Part shown: positions 23,550-31,988 of the stretch, piece after piece
Position numbering within the stretch: position 1 is the stretch's first letter
How the letters are laid out: every line of letters begins with the position of its first letter
Source of the DNA: Trujillonella humicola
GTDB taxonomy: Bacteria; Actinomycetota; Actinomycetes; Mycobacteriales; Geodermatophilaceae
Length of the DNA: 64,000 bases
Assembly: GCF_046233715.1 (NCBI RefSeq)
Contig: NZ_JBJNRJ010000008.1
Span: forward strand, 62,001-126,000
Direction of reading: 5' to 3'
The notes under the pieces: model-generated
The model's database searches: none
Seen by the model: the letters and a program-made list of their open reading frames with translations, nothing else
Told to the model about the DNA's origin: nothing
Translations under genes and position numbers: made by a program

Positions 23550-24370
23550 CCGGCGTCCACGGGCAGCTCGATGCCGGTGACGTACCGCCCCGAGTCCGAG
23601 ACCAGGTAGAGCACCGCCTCGCTGATGTCGGCCGGCTCCACCCAGCCCACGGGCAGCAGGTTGGTGGCCCGCATGAGCGGCTCGGTGTCCGCGGGGGTCA
23701 CCGTGGCCGGATCGCGGTCGGGGAAGAAGAGCCGGTACAGCGACTCGTTGTGGATCATGCTGGTGGACACGTTGGTGGGGTGCACGATGTTCACCCGGAT
23801 GCGGTGCGGGGCCAGCTCCTGGGCGAGCACCTTGGTCATGCCGACCAGGCCGAACTTCGCCGCGCTGTAGTGGACGATGTTCATGACGCCGCGCAGCCCG
23901 CCGACCGAGCCGATGAGCACGATCGACCCGCCGTCGGCGTTGGCCTTCAGGTGCCGGATGGCCGGGCGCACCGTGCGGAAGACGCCGCTGAGGTTGATGT
24001 CGATCATGTCGTCCCACATCGCGTCCGGCATGTCCTCCGCCGGCGAGAAGGAGGCCACCCCGGCGTTGGCCACGACGACGTCGAGCCGGCCGAGCTCGGC
24101 CACCCCCTCGTCGAGAGCCCGGGCCAGGCCGGCCCCGTCGCGGACGTCGACCCGGCGCGCCACGATGCGCCGGTCGGCCTGCTCGACCAGCCGGACGGTC
24201 TCGGCGAGGTCCTCGGCGGTCGCCATCGGGTAGCCCACGCTGGCGACGTCGGCCAGCGCGTCCACGGCGATGACGTCGGCCCCCTCCTGCGCCAGCCGCA
24301 CCGCGTGCGAGCGGCCCTGGCCGCGCGCCGCGCCGGTGATGAAGGCGACCTTCCCGTCGAGCCTGCCCAT
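23534..24370 (-). CDS. Mycofactocin-coupled SDR-family oxidoreductase (SDR E)
   Basis: The 278-residue SDR carries the marks of the mycofactocin-dependent subfamily. These are GAARGQGRSHAVRLAQEGAD near 14-33 and an extra segment of about 20 residues after strand 2 (YPMATAEDLAETV and DRRIVARRVDVRD). Such enzymes hold NAD tightly and pass electrons to the peptide-derived cofactor mycofactocin instead of releasing NADH. Ser in LIGSVGG, Tyr in HYSAAK and NAGVAS complete the active site. It would oxidise an alcohol. It is divergent from SDR F, with a 23-bp palindrome in between. Confidence 0.85.
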   Translation of the reverse strand: MGRLDGKVAFITGAARGQGRSHAVRLAQEGADVIAVDALADVASVGYPMATAEDLAETVRLVEQADRRIVARRVDVRDGAGLARALDEGVAELGRLDVVVANAGVASFSPAEDMPDAMWDDMIDINLSGVFRTVRPAIRHLKANADGGSIVLIGSVGGLRGVMNIVHYSAAKFGLVGMTKVLAQELAPHRIRVNIVHPTNVSTSMIHNESLYRLFFPDRDPATVTPADTEPLMRATNLLPVGWVEPADISEAVLYLVSDSGRYVTGIELPVDAGYSTR

Positions 24371-24433
24371 GCCGGGTCCTCCCCTGCGCCGCAGTGCGCC
24401 AGGACGGGGGCTGGCCGCGGCCCCGCCGGGTCG

Positions 24434-24456
24434 TTAGTGTAGCCGGTCACAAGTTA
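24434..24456. promoter_or_regulatory. Putative operator, 23-bp palindrome family
   Basis: TTAGT and AGTTA are separated by 13 bp. The site lies between the divergent SDR E and SDR F genes, 31 bp from the SDR F start and 75 bp from the SDR E start (centre to start). One base in each half departs from perfect symmetry. Confidence 0.4.
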
Positions 24457-24475
24457 CTGCTGTCGAGGGAGAACC

Positions 24476-25351
24476 GTGGGCGGACGAGTGGCCGGCAAGG
24501 TCGTCGCGATCACCGGGGCGGCCAGCGGGCTGGGTGAGGCGACGGCGCGGCTGATGGCGGCCGAGGGGGCCAGCGTGGTCCTCGGCGACATCCAGGACGA
24601 CCGGGGCCGGGCACTGGCCGCCGAACTGGGGCCCGACGCGCGCTACGTGCACTGCGACGTCACGGCCGAGGACCAGGTCGCCGGCCTGGTCGACACCGCC
24701 GTCGCCGAGTTCGGCCGGCTGGACTGCATGTTCAACAACGCGGGCATCGTCGGCGCCCACGGCGGGATCGACGAGATCCCGCTGGAGGAGTACGAGTTCA
24801 CGATGGCGGTGCTGCTGCGCTCGGTGTTCCTCGGCATGAAGCACGCCGCGCGGGTGATGAAGCCCCGGCACTCGGGGGTCATCCTCTCCACGACCAGCAT
24901 CGGCGGCCTGCACGGCGGGCTCGGCCCGCACGTCTACGGCGCGGCCAAGGCCGGGGTCGTCGCGCTGACGAAGAACGTCGCCGCGGAGCTCGGCGCCTGG
25001 TCGATCCGGGTCAACGCCATCGCCCCGGGCAAGATCCTCACCCCGATGAACGCCGCGAACATCGTCGGCGACCCCGACGCGATGGACGAGGCCCGCGCGG
25101 CCTTCGCCACCCGCACGCCGCTGCGCGGTCGGATCGGCGAGTCCGCCGACATCGCGCACGCGGCGCTGTGGCTGGCCAGCGACGACGCCGGGTTCGTCAG
25201 CGGGCACACGCTGGTCGTCGACGGCGGGCTGACGACCGGCTCGAAGGAGGACGTCGCCCCCGGGGAGCACGGCCGGTGGGCCAGCCGCCGCGACCTGGTC
25301 CGCGAGGCCGGCCGCAGCGGCGTGCCGGCCGACGCGGACGCCGGGGCCTGA
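24476..25351 (+). CDS. Short-chain dehydrogenase/reductase (SDR F)
   Basis: The SDR has 291 residues. The motif GAASGLG is near 16-22 and Asp after strand 2 (GDIQDD) implies NAD(H). NNAGIVG lies near 87, Ser is in STTSIGG, and YGAAK is near 158. It resembles cyclohexanol- and levodione-reductase-type enzymes. A C-terminal tail of about 30 charged residues follows the usual DGG segment. The next gene (TIM barrel) starts 2 bp after its stop, so the pair forms one operon. Confidence 0.9.
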   Translation: MGGRVAGKVVAITGAASGLGEATARLMAAEGASVVLGDIQDDRGRALAAELGPDARYVHCDVTAEDQVAGLVDTAVAEFGRLDCMFNNAGIVGAHGGIDEIPLEEYEFTMAVLLRSVFLGMKHAARVMKPRHSGVILSTTSIGGLHGGLGPHVYGAAKAGVVALTKNVAAELGAWSIRVNAIAPGKILTPMNAANIVGDPDAMDEARAAFATRTPLRGRIGESADIAHAALWLASDDAGFVSGHTLVVDGGLTTGSKEDVAPGEHGRWASRRDLVREAGRSGVPADADAGA

Positions 25352-25353
25352 GC

Positions 25354-26244
25354 GTGCCCGCTCCCCTGCCGGCCGCCGACCGCCTGGCCGCGCTGCCCGG
25401 CTACCCCGACCTCGGCCCGGACGACCTGGTCCTCGCGCACTTCAGCCTGGGGCGGCACCGCCCGTTCGCCGAACGGGTCGGCGCGGCCGCGGCCGCCGGC
25501 TTCGCCGCCCTCGGCCTCTACGCCGCCGACTACCGGCGGCTGCGGGCCGAGGGGGCGACCGACGCCGACCTGCGGGCGGTCCTGGACGAGCACGGGATGC
25601 GCGTGGTGGAGCTGGAGGCGCTGCGCGGCTGGACGGCGACGGGGCCGGAGCGCGCGGCGTACCTGGAGGCCGAGCGCGCCGTCCTCGCGATGGGCGAGGC
25701 GCTCGGGCCCGCGCACCACGTCCAGGTGATCGGCCCCTACGCCGGCACGCTGGACGACGCCGCGGAGGCCTTCGCCGGTGTCTGCGACCGCGCCGCCGAG
25801 CACGGGCTGTGCGCGGCCATCGAGTTCCTGCCGGAGATGACGAACATCCCCGATGCGGCGACCGCGATGGAGATCGTCACCCGGGCCGGCCGGTCCAACG
25901 GCGGGATCTGCCTGGACTCCTGGCACCACTTCCGCGGCGCGGACGACGCCGACATGCTGCGTGCCATCCCGGCGGACCGGATCTTCGCCGTGCAGCTGGA
26001 CGACGGCCCGCGGCGGCCGGTGGACGCGGACTACTACACCGACTGCACCCGGCACCGCGTCGTCCCCGGTGAGGGCGAGTTCGACCTGACCGGGTTCCTG
26101 TCGCTGCTGGCGCAGATGGGCGTGACCGTGCCGCTGTCGGTGGAGGTGATCTCCACCGAACTGCTGGAGCGCCCGGCCGACGAGGTCGCCCGCCGGTTGC
26201 ACGACGCGACCCGGGCGGTGATGGCGGCGGCGCGGCAGGCCTGA
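25354..26244 (+). CDS. Sugar phosphate isomerase/epimerase-like TIM barrel (second copy)
   Basis: The 296-residue paralogue of the protein at 14581 shares the ligand segments EFLPEMTNIPD near 155-165 and LDSWHHFRG near 188-196, and a C-terminal SVEVIS. The opening region (YPDLGPDDLVLAHFSLGRHR) suits a substrate-binding loop specific to this copy. It is co-transcribed with SDR F, as its relative at 14581 is with an FAD dehydrogenase. The reaction is probably an isomerisation of a dehydrogenated polyol or cyclitol; that is inference. Confidence 0.85.
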   Translation: MPAPLPAADRLAALPGYPDLGPDDLVLAHFSLGRHRPFAERVGAAAAAGFAALGLYAADYRRLRAEGATDADLRAVLDEHGMRVVELEALRGWTATGPERAAYLEAERAVLAMGEALGPAHHVQVIGPYAGTLDDAAEAFAGVCDRAAEHGLCAAIEFLPEMTNIPDAATAMEIVTRAGRSNGGICLDSWHHFRGADDADMLRAIPADRIFAVQLDDGPRRPVDADYYTDCTRHRVVPGEGEFDLTGFLSLLAQMGVTVPLSVEVISTELLERPADEVARRLHDATRAVMAAARQA

Positions 26245-26284
26245 GCCGGGCGCCCCGTCCCGGGCGTTCGCGGCGCGGCGCCGG

Positions 26285-27046
26285 TCAGCGCGGCGGGTCG
26301 GCCAGCTCGGCCACCAGGCCGGTCATCACCCGCTGCGGCTCGGCGAGCACCTCCGGCATCCGCGTCAGCAGCGCCTGCTCCACCAGGTCGGCGAGGCGGT
26401 CGGGGAAGACGACGGTCGCCTCGGCCATCCAGGCGTCCAGCGACCGCCGCACCACCTCCTGCGGCGTCGCCTTGGGGTAGGGCACCGCGGTGGCCATGTC
26501 GGTGTCGACGAACCCCGGGTGGGAGGTGGTGACGACGACGCCGTCGGCGCCGAGCTGCTCGCGCAGCGCCAGCGCGAGCATCCGCTGCGCCGCCTTGCTG
26601 GCCCCGTACACCGGCGAGCTGCGGGAGACGACCAGCCCGGTCAGCGAGTTGACGAACAGCACCCCGCCGCGGTGCCGCCGCAGCGCCGGGGCGAGCTCGG
26701 ACACCAGCGCCAGGGGGCCGAAGACGTTGACCTCGAAGGTCTCCCGGCACACCGCCTCGTCAGTGTCCAGCACCCGGCCGCTGGGGGCGAGCCCGGCGTT
26801 GCTGACCAGCAGCTCCACGTCCCCGCAGGCCTCGGCGACAGCGGCGCGGTCCGCGGCCCGGGTCACGTCCAGCCGGACCGGCACCAGCCGCTCCCCCAGC
26901 CGGTCGCGGGCCGGCGCCAGCGTCGCGGGCTCGCGGGCGGCGGCGTAGACCCGCGCGGCGCCCCGGGCGAGCAACTCCTCGGCGAAGACCAGCCCCAGCC
27001 CGCGGTTGGCCCCGGTGACCAGCGCCGTCCGCCCACGGATCTCCAT
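26285..27046 (-). CDS. Short-chain dehydrogenase/reductase (SDR G)
   Basis: The 253-residue SDR is more divergent than its neighbours. GANRGLGLVF is near 13-22, AREP after strand 2 suggests NADP(H), SNAGLAPSG lies near 85, Ser is in VNSLTGL, and YGASK is near 148. The C-terminal region lacks the common DGG end and instead has a helical tail, as in SDRs of lipid or retinol-dehydrogenase type. It is the third gene after PHA synthase and the histidine phosphatase on the same strand, 20 bp downstream. Confidence 0.88.
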   Translation of the reverse strand: MEIRGRTALVTGANRGLGLVFAEELLARGAARVYAAAREPATLAPARDRLGERLVPVRLDVTRAADRAAVAEACGDVELLVSNAGLAPSGRVLDTDEAVCRETFEVNVFGPLALVSELAPALRRHRGGVLFVNSLTGLVVSRSSPVYGASKAAQRMLALALREQLGADGVVVTTSHPGFVDTDMATAVPYPKATPQEVVRRSLDAWMAEATVVFPDRLADLVEQALLTRMPEVLAEPQRVMTGLVAELADPPR

Positions 27047-27066
27047 GCGTCCCCTGTCGTCGTCGG

Positions 27067-27711
27067 TCAGCGGTAGGTGATGCCGGCGTCGTCGAGGTGG
27101 CTGTGCTCGTTGAAGCTCAGCAGGGCCAGCCCGGTGCGCCCGGCGGCCACCTTGGTGACCGCGCCGTTCACCGCGACCCGGTTGAGCGCCACGAGCCCGG
27201 CCGCCCCGGTGCCCAGCAGCCCGGCGCAGGCGGCGGCGATGACGCCGGCGGAGGTGAAGACGACGGCGTCCTGCCCCTGCTCCAGCTCCGCGGCCAGCTC
27301 CGCGAGCGCGGCGGCCACGCCGGTGGTGAAGGCCGGCCAGCCACCCTCGTCACCGTGCTCGACCCAGGCGGTCAGCGCCGCGTCGAGGACCACCTGGAAC
27401 TCGCGGGAGGACCGGGGTTCCCCGGCGTCGTGCGCCGCCGCGTACCGGCGGACCAGGCCGATGTGGTCGTACTCGTCCCATCGCGGGTCGGTCCGCGGCT
27501 CCACGTCGTGGCCCGCGGCGGCCAGCGCGAGCCGTGCGGTGTCCCGCTGGCGGCGCAGCGACCCGTGCACGGCCACCGGCCGGCGCAGCCCGCGGCCGGC
27601 CAGCCACCGACCGGTCGCCTCGGCCTGCTGCCGGCCCTGGTCGGACAGGCGGTCGTAGTCGTCGCCGCCGAAGGAGGCCTGGCCGTGGCGGACGAGCAGC
27701 ACCAGGGGCAC
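27067..27711 (-). CDS. Histidine phosphatase family protein (phosphoglycerate-mutase-like)
   Basis: The 214-residue protein has the catalytic LLVRHGQAS motif at 5-13 (phospho-accepting His 9), an Arg in SLRRQRDTA near 51-59, and the second catalytic region as FTSAGVIAAA near 152, where the usual His is not obvious. That makes the catalytic competence uncertain. It lies 4 bp downstream of PHA synthase and is probably co-transcribed. Members dephosphorylate small metabolites. The substrate is unknown. Confidence 0.82.
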   Translation of the reverse strand: MPLVLLVRHGQASFGGDDYDRLSDQGRQQAEATGRWLAGRGLRRPVAVHGSLRRQRDTARLALAAAGHDVEPRTDPRWDEYDHIGLVRRYAAAHDAGEPRSSREFQVVLDAALTAWVEHGDEGGWPAFTTGVAAALAELAAELEQGQDAVVFTSAGVIAAACAGLLGTGAAGLVALNRVAVNGAVTKVAAGRTGLALLSFNEHSHLDDAGITYR

Positions 27712-27715
27712 GGGC

Positions 27716-29473
27716 TCAGCCCGCGGCCGGGGACGGCGTCCGGTCGCGGACGTAGGAGCCGGGGGCCGGCTCGAGCGCGGGGTGGCGCGCGCTGCCGGTG
27801 GACGCCGGGGCCGGCCGCCGCTCGCCGGAGCGCTCCAGCACCCAGTCGGCCCAGGCCTCCCACCACGTCCCGGTCCGCTTCTCGGCAGTCTCCCGCCAGT
27901 GCTCGGCGCCGGCGCCGGGCTCGCCGCCGACCAGGTAGCTGGCCTTCGGGTTGCCGGGCGGGTTGACCAGGCTGGCGATGTGGCCGGCGTTGCTCAGCAC
28001 GAAGGTGGCCGGCCCGGACACCAGCTCGGTGGTCCGGTAGCAGCCGGTCCACGGGGTGAGGTGGTCGTTGACCGCGCCGGTGACGAAGACCGGCACCGTG
28101 ATCCGGCTCAGGTCGACCGGCGTGCCCAGCACCCGCAGGCCGCCGGTGACCAGGGTGTTGGCGCGGAAGATGTCGAGGAACTGGCCGTGCAGGGCGGCCG
28201 GCAGGTTCGTCCCGTCGGCGTTCCAGGCCAGGATGTCGAAGACCGGGGGGCGCTCGCCCATCAGCCAGTTGCTGACCACGTAGTTGAACACCAGGTCGTC
28301 GGGGCGCATCCAGCTGAAGACCGCCCCCAGCGACCGGGCGCTGATCAGCCCGTTCCGCCGCGAGCTGGCGCGGGCCATCTCGAGCATGCGGGGCGCGGAG
28401 AAGGCACCGATCGGCGCCCGGGTGCCGAAGTCGAGCAGCGTGACCCCGTAGGAGGCGGAGTGGACGCCGTGGTCGCCCCGGGCGGCGAGGTGGCTGAGGA
28501 CCGTGGACTGCAGGATGCCGCCGGCGCAGAAGCCCAGCGTGTTGACGTCCTCGGAGCCCGAGACGTCCTTCACGACGTCCAGGGCGCGCACGATCGCACC
28601 GGCGTAGGTGTCGATGTCCCAGTCGGCCTGCGCCGCGCTGGGGTTGCGCCAGCTGACCATGAACACCCGCAGTCCCCGGCTCACCGCGTACTCCACGAAG
28701 CTGCGCCCGGGGCGCAGGTCGAGGAAGTAGTAGCGGCCGATCGGAGGCGGGACGACCAGCAGCGGCCGCTCGTGGACCGTCGGGGTGCTCGGCCGGTACT
28801 CGATGACCTCGGCGACGTCGTCGCGGTGGACGACGTCGCCGGGGGTGACGGCCAGGTCCTCGCCGACGGTGAAGGCGCTGCGGTCGGTCTGCGCGGGCAT
28901 CCCGCCGTTGCGCCGGACGTCGGAGGCGAACTGGCGCGCGCCGCGCACGAGGCTGGCCCCGGCGGTGTCGAAGGCCCGCTTGAGGGCGGCCGGGTTGCCC
29001 GGGAGGGTGTTCGTCGGCGCCAGGGCGCTGGTGAGGATGCCCACGGCGAACCGCGCGCGCTCGACGTCGTGCCAGTCCCCCGCGCTCTGCTCGTACTCGG
29101 CGACCAGCCGGTCCAGCTGCGAGCCGAGGGCGAGGTAGCCCTGGGCCAGCCGCCGGTAGACCGGGTTGACCGACCAGGCCGGGTCGGCGAACCGCCGGTC
29201 CCTCGCCGACGGGCGGTGCTCGTCGGTGCCGCGAGCGATCGACGCCCAGTCGCGCAGCAGCCGCCCGGCGCCGCGGGTGACCGGCCCGGGCTGGGCGAGG
29301 GCGGAGGCGATGCCCTTCAGGACACCGAGGGACGACGGGATGCCGACCGCCTCGCCGCCCTCGACGAGGGCGGTCGCCTCGTCCTCGTCGACGGGCAGCG
29401 GCTCGGCGGCCACCGGGCGGGGTCTGCGCACGGCGGCCTCGGGAGTGGTCCTGTCCGGCCTGGTCGCGGTCAT
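27716..29473 (-). CDS. phaC: Class I polyhydroxyalkanoate synthase
   Basis: The 585-residue protein polymerises 3-hydroxyacyl-CoA into storage polyester on granule surfaces. The lipase-like box GFCAGG has the nucleophile Cys 316. Asp 470 (NDHLTPW) and His 498 (NAGHIASL) complete the triad, followed by the family segment NPPGNPKASY. The length fits class I enzymes, which need no PhaE or PhaR partner. A TAGGGT element about 30 bp upstream may be the -10 box. No phasin, phaA or phaB gene is obvious nearby, though several SDRs could reduce acetoacetyl-CoA. It is followed by a phosphatase and SDR G. Confidence 0.95.
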   Translation of the reverse strand: MTATRPDRTTPEAAVRRPRPVAAEPLPVDEDEATALVEGGEAVGIPSSLGVLKGIASALAQPGPVTRGAGRLLRDWASIARGTDEHRPSARDRRFADPAWSVNPVYRRLAQGYLALGSQLDRLVAEYEQSAGDWHDVERARFAVGILTSALAPTNTLPGNPAALKRAFDTAGASLVRGARQFASDVRRNGGMPAQTDRSAFTVGEDLAVTPGDVVHRDDVAEVIEYRPSTPTVHERPLLVVPPPIGRYYFLDLRPGRSFVEYAVSRGLRVFMVSWRNPSAAQADWDIDTYAGAIVRALDVVKDVSGSEDVNTLGFCAGGILQSTVLSHLAARGDHGVHSASYGVTLLDFGTRAPIGAFSAPRMLEMARASSRRNGLISARSLGAVFSWMRPDDLVFNYVVSNWLMGERPPVFDILAWNADGTNLPAALHGQFLDIFRANTLVTGGLRVLGTPVDLSRITVPVFVTGAVNDHLTPWTGCYRTTELVSGPATFVLSNAGHIASLVNPPGNPKASYLVGGEPGAGAEHWRETAEKRTGTWWEAWADWVLERSGERRPAPASTGSARHPALEPAPGSYVRDRTPSPAAG

Positions 29474-29547
29474 GCTCGGCTCCGTTCGACGCGTGCAGAG
29501 ACCCTATCCAGCGCACCGGCGGGGGGCCTGTCGTGCGCCCGGGAGGG

Positions 29548-30333
29548 TCACGCACCCGGCAGCGGGGGCGGCAGGGCCTGCCCGCTGCCGGCCGTGACGC
29601 CGCCGTCGACCGGCAGCGCCACCCCGGTGACGAACGACGCCGCGGGCGACCCGAGGAACGCGATCACCTCCGCGACCTCGCGCGGGTCGGCCCACCGCTG
29701 CATGGGGACCATGCGCCGCAGCGCCTCGTAGCGCTCCTCGCCCTCGGCGATGTGCGCGGTCATGCCGGTGCGGACCGGCCCGGGCAGCACGGCGTTGACC
29801 CGGATGCCGCTCGTCGCGAGGTCCACCGCCACCGAGCGCACCAGGTTGACCGCCCCGGCCTTGGCCGCGGCGTAGGGCCAGCGCCGCGGCTCGCCGCCGA
29901 GCGCGGTCACCGAGGCCGTCACCACGACCGATCCGCCGCCCGCCCGGCGCAGCGCCGGGACCGCCGCGCGCAGGCCGAGCACGACCGCGCGCAGGTTGAC
30001 CGAGACCGAGCGGTCGAACACCTCCAGGTCGGCCGTCTCGAGGTCACCGGTCCCCCGCACGCCGGCGTTGAGGACGACGACGTCGAGCCGGCCGAACCGC
30101 TGCTCGGCGGCGGCGACCGCGGCCGCGTTCGCGCCCTCGTCGGTGACGTCGGCCGCCACCGCCACGGCGCGGTCGGCGGAGGCGAGCCAGCCCAGGTCGG
30201 CCGCGGACAGGTCGACGGCGACGACGGACCCGCCGCGCTCCAGCAGCACCTCGACCGTCGCGCGGCCGATCCCGGAGGCCGCGCCCGTGACCAGCGCGAC
30301 CGGTGCGCCGTTCCCCCTCGTCCCCGCGTCCAT
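29548..30333 (-). CDS. Short-chain dehydrogenase/reductase (SDR H)
   Basis: The 261-residue SDR has TGAASGIG near 17-24, Asp after strand 2 (AVDLSA) for NAD(H), LNAGVRG near 91, Ser in VTASVTA and YAAAK near 156. The final DGG is followed by a short Pro-rich tail. It starts 12 bp after SDR I on the same strand, so the two are co-transcribed from the promoter region at 31114-31192, which holds a GntR-type operator. Confidence 0.9.
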   Translation of the reverse strand: MDAGTRGNGAPVALVTGAASGIGRATVEVLLERGGSVVAVDLSAADLGWLASADRAVAVAADVTDEGANAAAVAAAEQRFGRLDVVVLNAGVRGTGDLETADLEVFDRSVSVNLRAVVLGLRAAVPALRRAGGGSVVVTASVTALGGEPRRWPYAAAKAGAVNLVRSVAVDLATSGIRVNAVLPGPVRTGMTAHIAEGEERYEALRRMVPMQRWADPREVAEVIAFLGSPAASFVTGVALPVDGGVTAGSGQALPPPLPGA

Positions 30334-30345
30334 CCGGCGGCGACC

Positions 30346-31113
30346 TCAGAACCCGACGCGCTTGGTGTAGCCGCCGTCGACGACGACGTTCTCGCCATTC
30401 ACCCAGCTGGCCGCCGGGCTGGCCAGGACGGCGACGATGGCGGCCACCTCGTCCGCGGTGCCCATGCGCCTGGTGGGGTGCCGGTCGCGGTCGCGCGCGT
30501 AGATCTCCGGGCGGCGCTCGCGCAGGTCGTCCCACTTGCGCCCCTCGATCAGGATCGGGCCGGGAGAGACCGTGTTCGCGCGGATGCCGTCGGGCCCCCA
30601 GCGCTGGGCGAGCTGGGCCATGTAGTTGATCGTGGCGGCCTTCATGGCGCCGTAGCTGGGGTTGATCGGCACGTCATGGTGCTCGATGGCGGTGATCGTC
30701 CCGATCTGCACGATGGCCGCGGCGTCCGACCGGTCGAGGTGGGGCTTGCTGGCCTCGCAGAGCGCGACGCAGCCGAGCACGTCGACGGTGAAGTTGGTCT
30801 GCCACGGGGCGGCGCCGTCGCCGTGCTGCCCGCTGGCACTGGCGTTGCTGACCACCACGTCGATGCCGCCGAGCGCCTCGGCCGCCGCGTCCACCCACCG
30901 CCGGACCGCCTGCTCGTCGGCGACGTCGCAGGCGTGGCCGACGATCGTGCCGAGGTCGCCGAGCTCCTCGACCGCGGCCGCCACGCCCTTCTCGTCGCGG
31001 GCGCAGATGGCGACGCTCGCGCCCTCGCGGAGCAGCCGGGCGGCCACCGCGCGGCCGATCCCGTGACTGCCGCCGGAGATCACGGCGCGCCTGCCGGCGA
31101 GACCCAGGTCCAC
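30346..31113 (-). CDS. Short-chain dehydrogenase/reductase (SDR I)
   Basis: The 255-residue SDR has GGSHGIG near 15-21. Two active-site landmarks are altered. The NAG motif is NAS (VSNASASG), and the catalytic Ser position reads IGTITA, so a Thr may replace Ser. YGAMK is kept. It still ends with the DGG segment. The GTG at 31113 is preferred because any earlier start would place the operator at 31128-31143 inside the gene. It is the first gene after that operator on the minus strand and is presumably controlled by the adjacent GntR regulator. Confidence 0.87.
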   Translation of the reverse strand: MDLGLAGRRAVISGGSHGIGRAVAARLLREGASVAICARDEKGVAAAVEELGDLGTIVGHACDVADEQAVRRWVDAAAEALGGIDVVVSNASASGQHGDGAAPWQTNFTVDVLGCVALCEASKPHLDRSDAAAIVQIGTITAIEHHDVPINPSYGAMKAATINYMAQLAQRWGPDGIRANTVSPGPILIEGRKWDDLRERRPEIYARDRDRHPTRRMGTADEVAAIVAVLASPAASWVNGENVVVDGGYTKRVGF

Positions 31114-31127
31114 GGCACCCGACCCTA

Positions 31128-31143
31128 GGTCGTATAGACGACC
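31128..31143. promoter_or_regulatory. GntR/HutC-type operator 1
   Basis: This is a perfect palindrome, GGTCGT-ATAG-ACGACC. It contains GTATAGAC, which fits the GTnTAnAC core known for HutC-subfamily regulators. It lies between the divergent SDR I and gntR genes, 50 bp before the regulator start. Confidence 0.65.
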
Positions 31144-31180
31144 CGGACAAGCGGCGGCGGGGACCGCGCGGGCCCTGCAG

Positions 31181-31186
31181 TAGCGT
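31181..31186 (+). promoter_or_regulatory. Probable -10 box of gntR, leaderless start
   Basis: TAGCGT ends 6 bp before the ATG at 31193. No ribosome site is visible, so the mRNA probably begins at or next to the start codon. Confidence 0.4.
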
Positions 31187-31192
31187 GCGGCC

Positions 31193-31960
31193 ATGACCGG
31201 GGACCGGGGCGGTCAGCCGCCGCTGTACCGGCAGGTGCGCCAGGTCCTCGCCGGGCGGATCGCGGCCGGCGAGTACCGCGCCGGCGACCGGCTCCCCAGC
31301 GAGCCCGTGCTGGCCGCCGAGCTCGACGTGCACCGCCTGACCGTCCGGCGGGCCCTCGACGAGCTGGCCCGGGAGGGCCTGCTGCACGCCCGTCAGGGGG
31401 CCGGCACCTTCGTCACCCCGCGGCCGGCCCCGATCGCCGTCACCATCCCGCTGTCCCGCGAGGAGTTCTCCACCAGCCTGCGCGCCCAGCTGGAGGCCGA
31501 GGGCCGGCACTACCGCGACGTGCTCGTCTCCACGGAGATCGCCGACGACGACGCCGTCCGCGCGGACCTGCGGCACCCGCGCGGACCACTCCGCCGGGTC
31601 GACAGCCGGCTCGAGGTCAACGGCGAGACCTGGGTGTCCTCGACGGCCTGGGGTCCCGACGACCGGCTGGCGGACCTCGCCACGCAGTGGCGGGAGACCG
31701 ACGGCGTCTACGGGCTGCTGCTCGACCGGTCGGCCGGTCCGCTGCACCACGTCTGGCGCTCCTTCGGCGCGGAGGCGGCCGGCGCGCAGGACGCCGAGCG
31801 CCTCGGCGTGCGGATCGGTGCGCCGGTGCTGGTCCGCGAGGGGCTGACCGCCGACGCGGACGGCACGCCGGTCCTGCGGGTCCGCCGGTGCGCGCGCGGG
31901 GACCGGGTCCGCTACGTGCTGTCGTACGACGGCGAGGCGGCGCCCGGCTCCGCCGGTTGA
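31193..31960 (+). CDS. GntR-family transcriptional regulator, HutC subfamily
   Basis: The 255-residue regulator has an N-terminal winged helix-turn-helix (PLYRQVRQVLAGRI at 9-22, LTVRRALDELAREGLL near 51-66, GAGTFV) and a C-terminal UTRA ligand-binding domain from about residue 85. UTRA domains bind small metabolites, often sugars, amino acids or acyl derivatives. Matching operators lie on both sides of the gene (31128-31143 and 31989-32000), so it very likely represses itself, the SDR I-H operon and the Rieske 3 operon. The inducer is unknown. Confidence 0.92.
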   Translation: MTGDRGGQPPLYRQVRQVLAGRIAAGEYRAGDRLPSEPVLAAELDVHRLTVRRALDELAREGLLHARQGAGTFVTPRPAPIAVTIPLSREEFSTSLRAQLEAEGRHYRDVLVSTEIADDDAVRADLRHPRGPLRRVDSRLEVNGETWVSSTAWGPDDRLADLATQWRETDGVYGLLLDRSAGPLHHVWRSFGAEAAGAQDAERLGVRIGAPVLVREGLTADADGTPVLRVRRCARGDRVRYVLSYDGEAAPGSAG

Positions 31961-31988
31961 CGGTCTCCGCTGCGATCCGGAGACTCAC

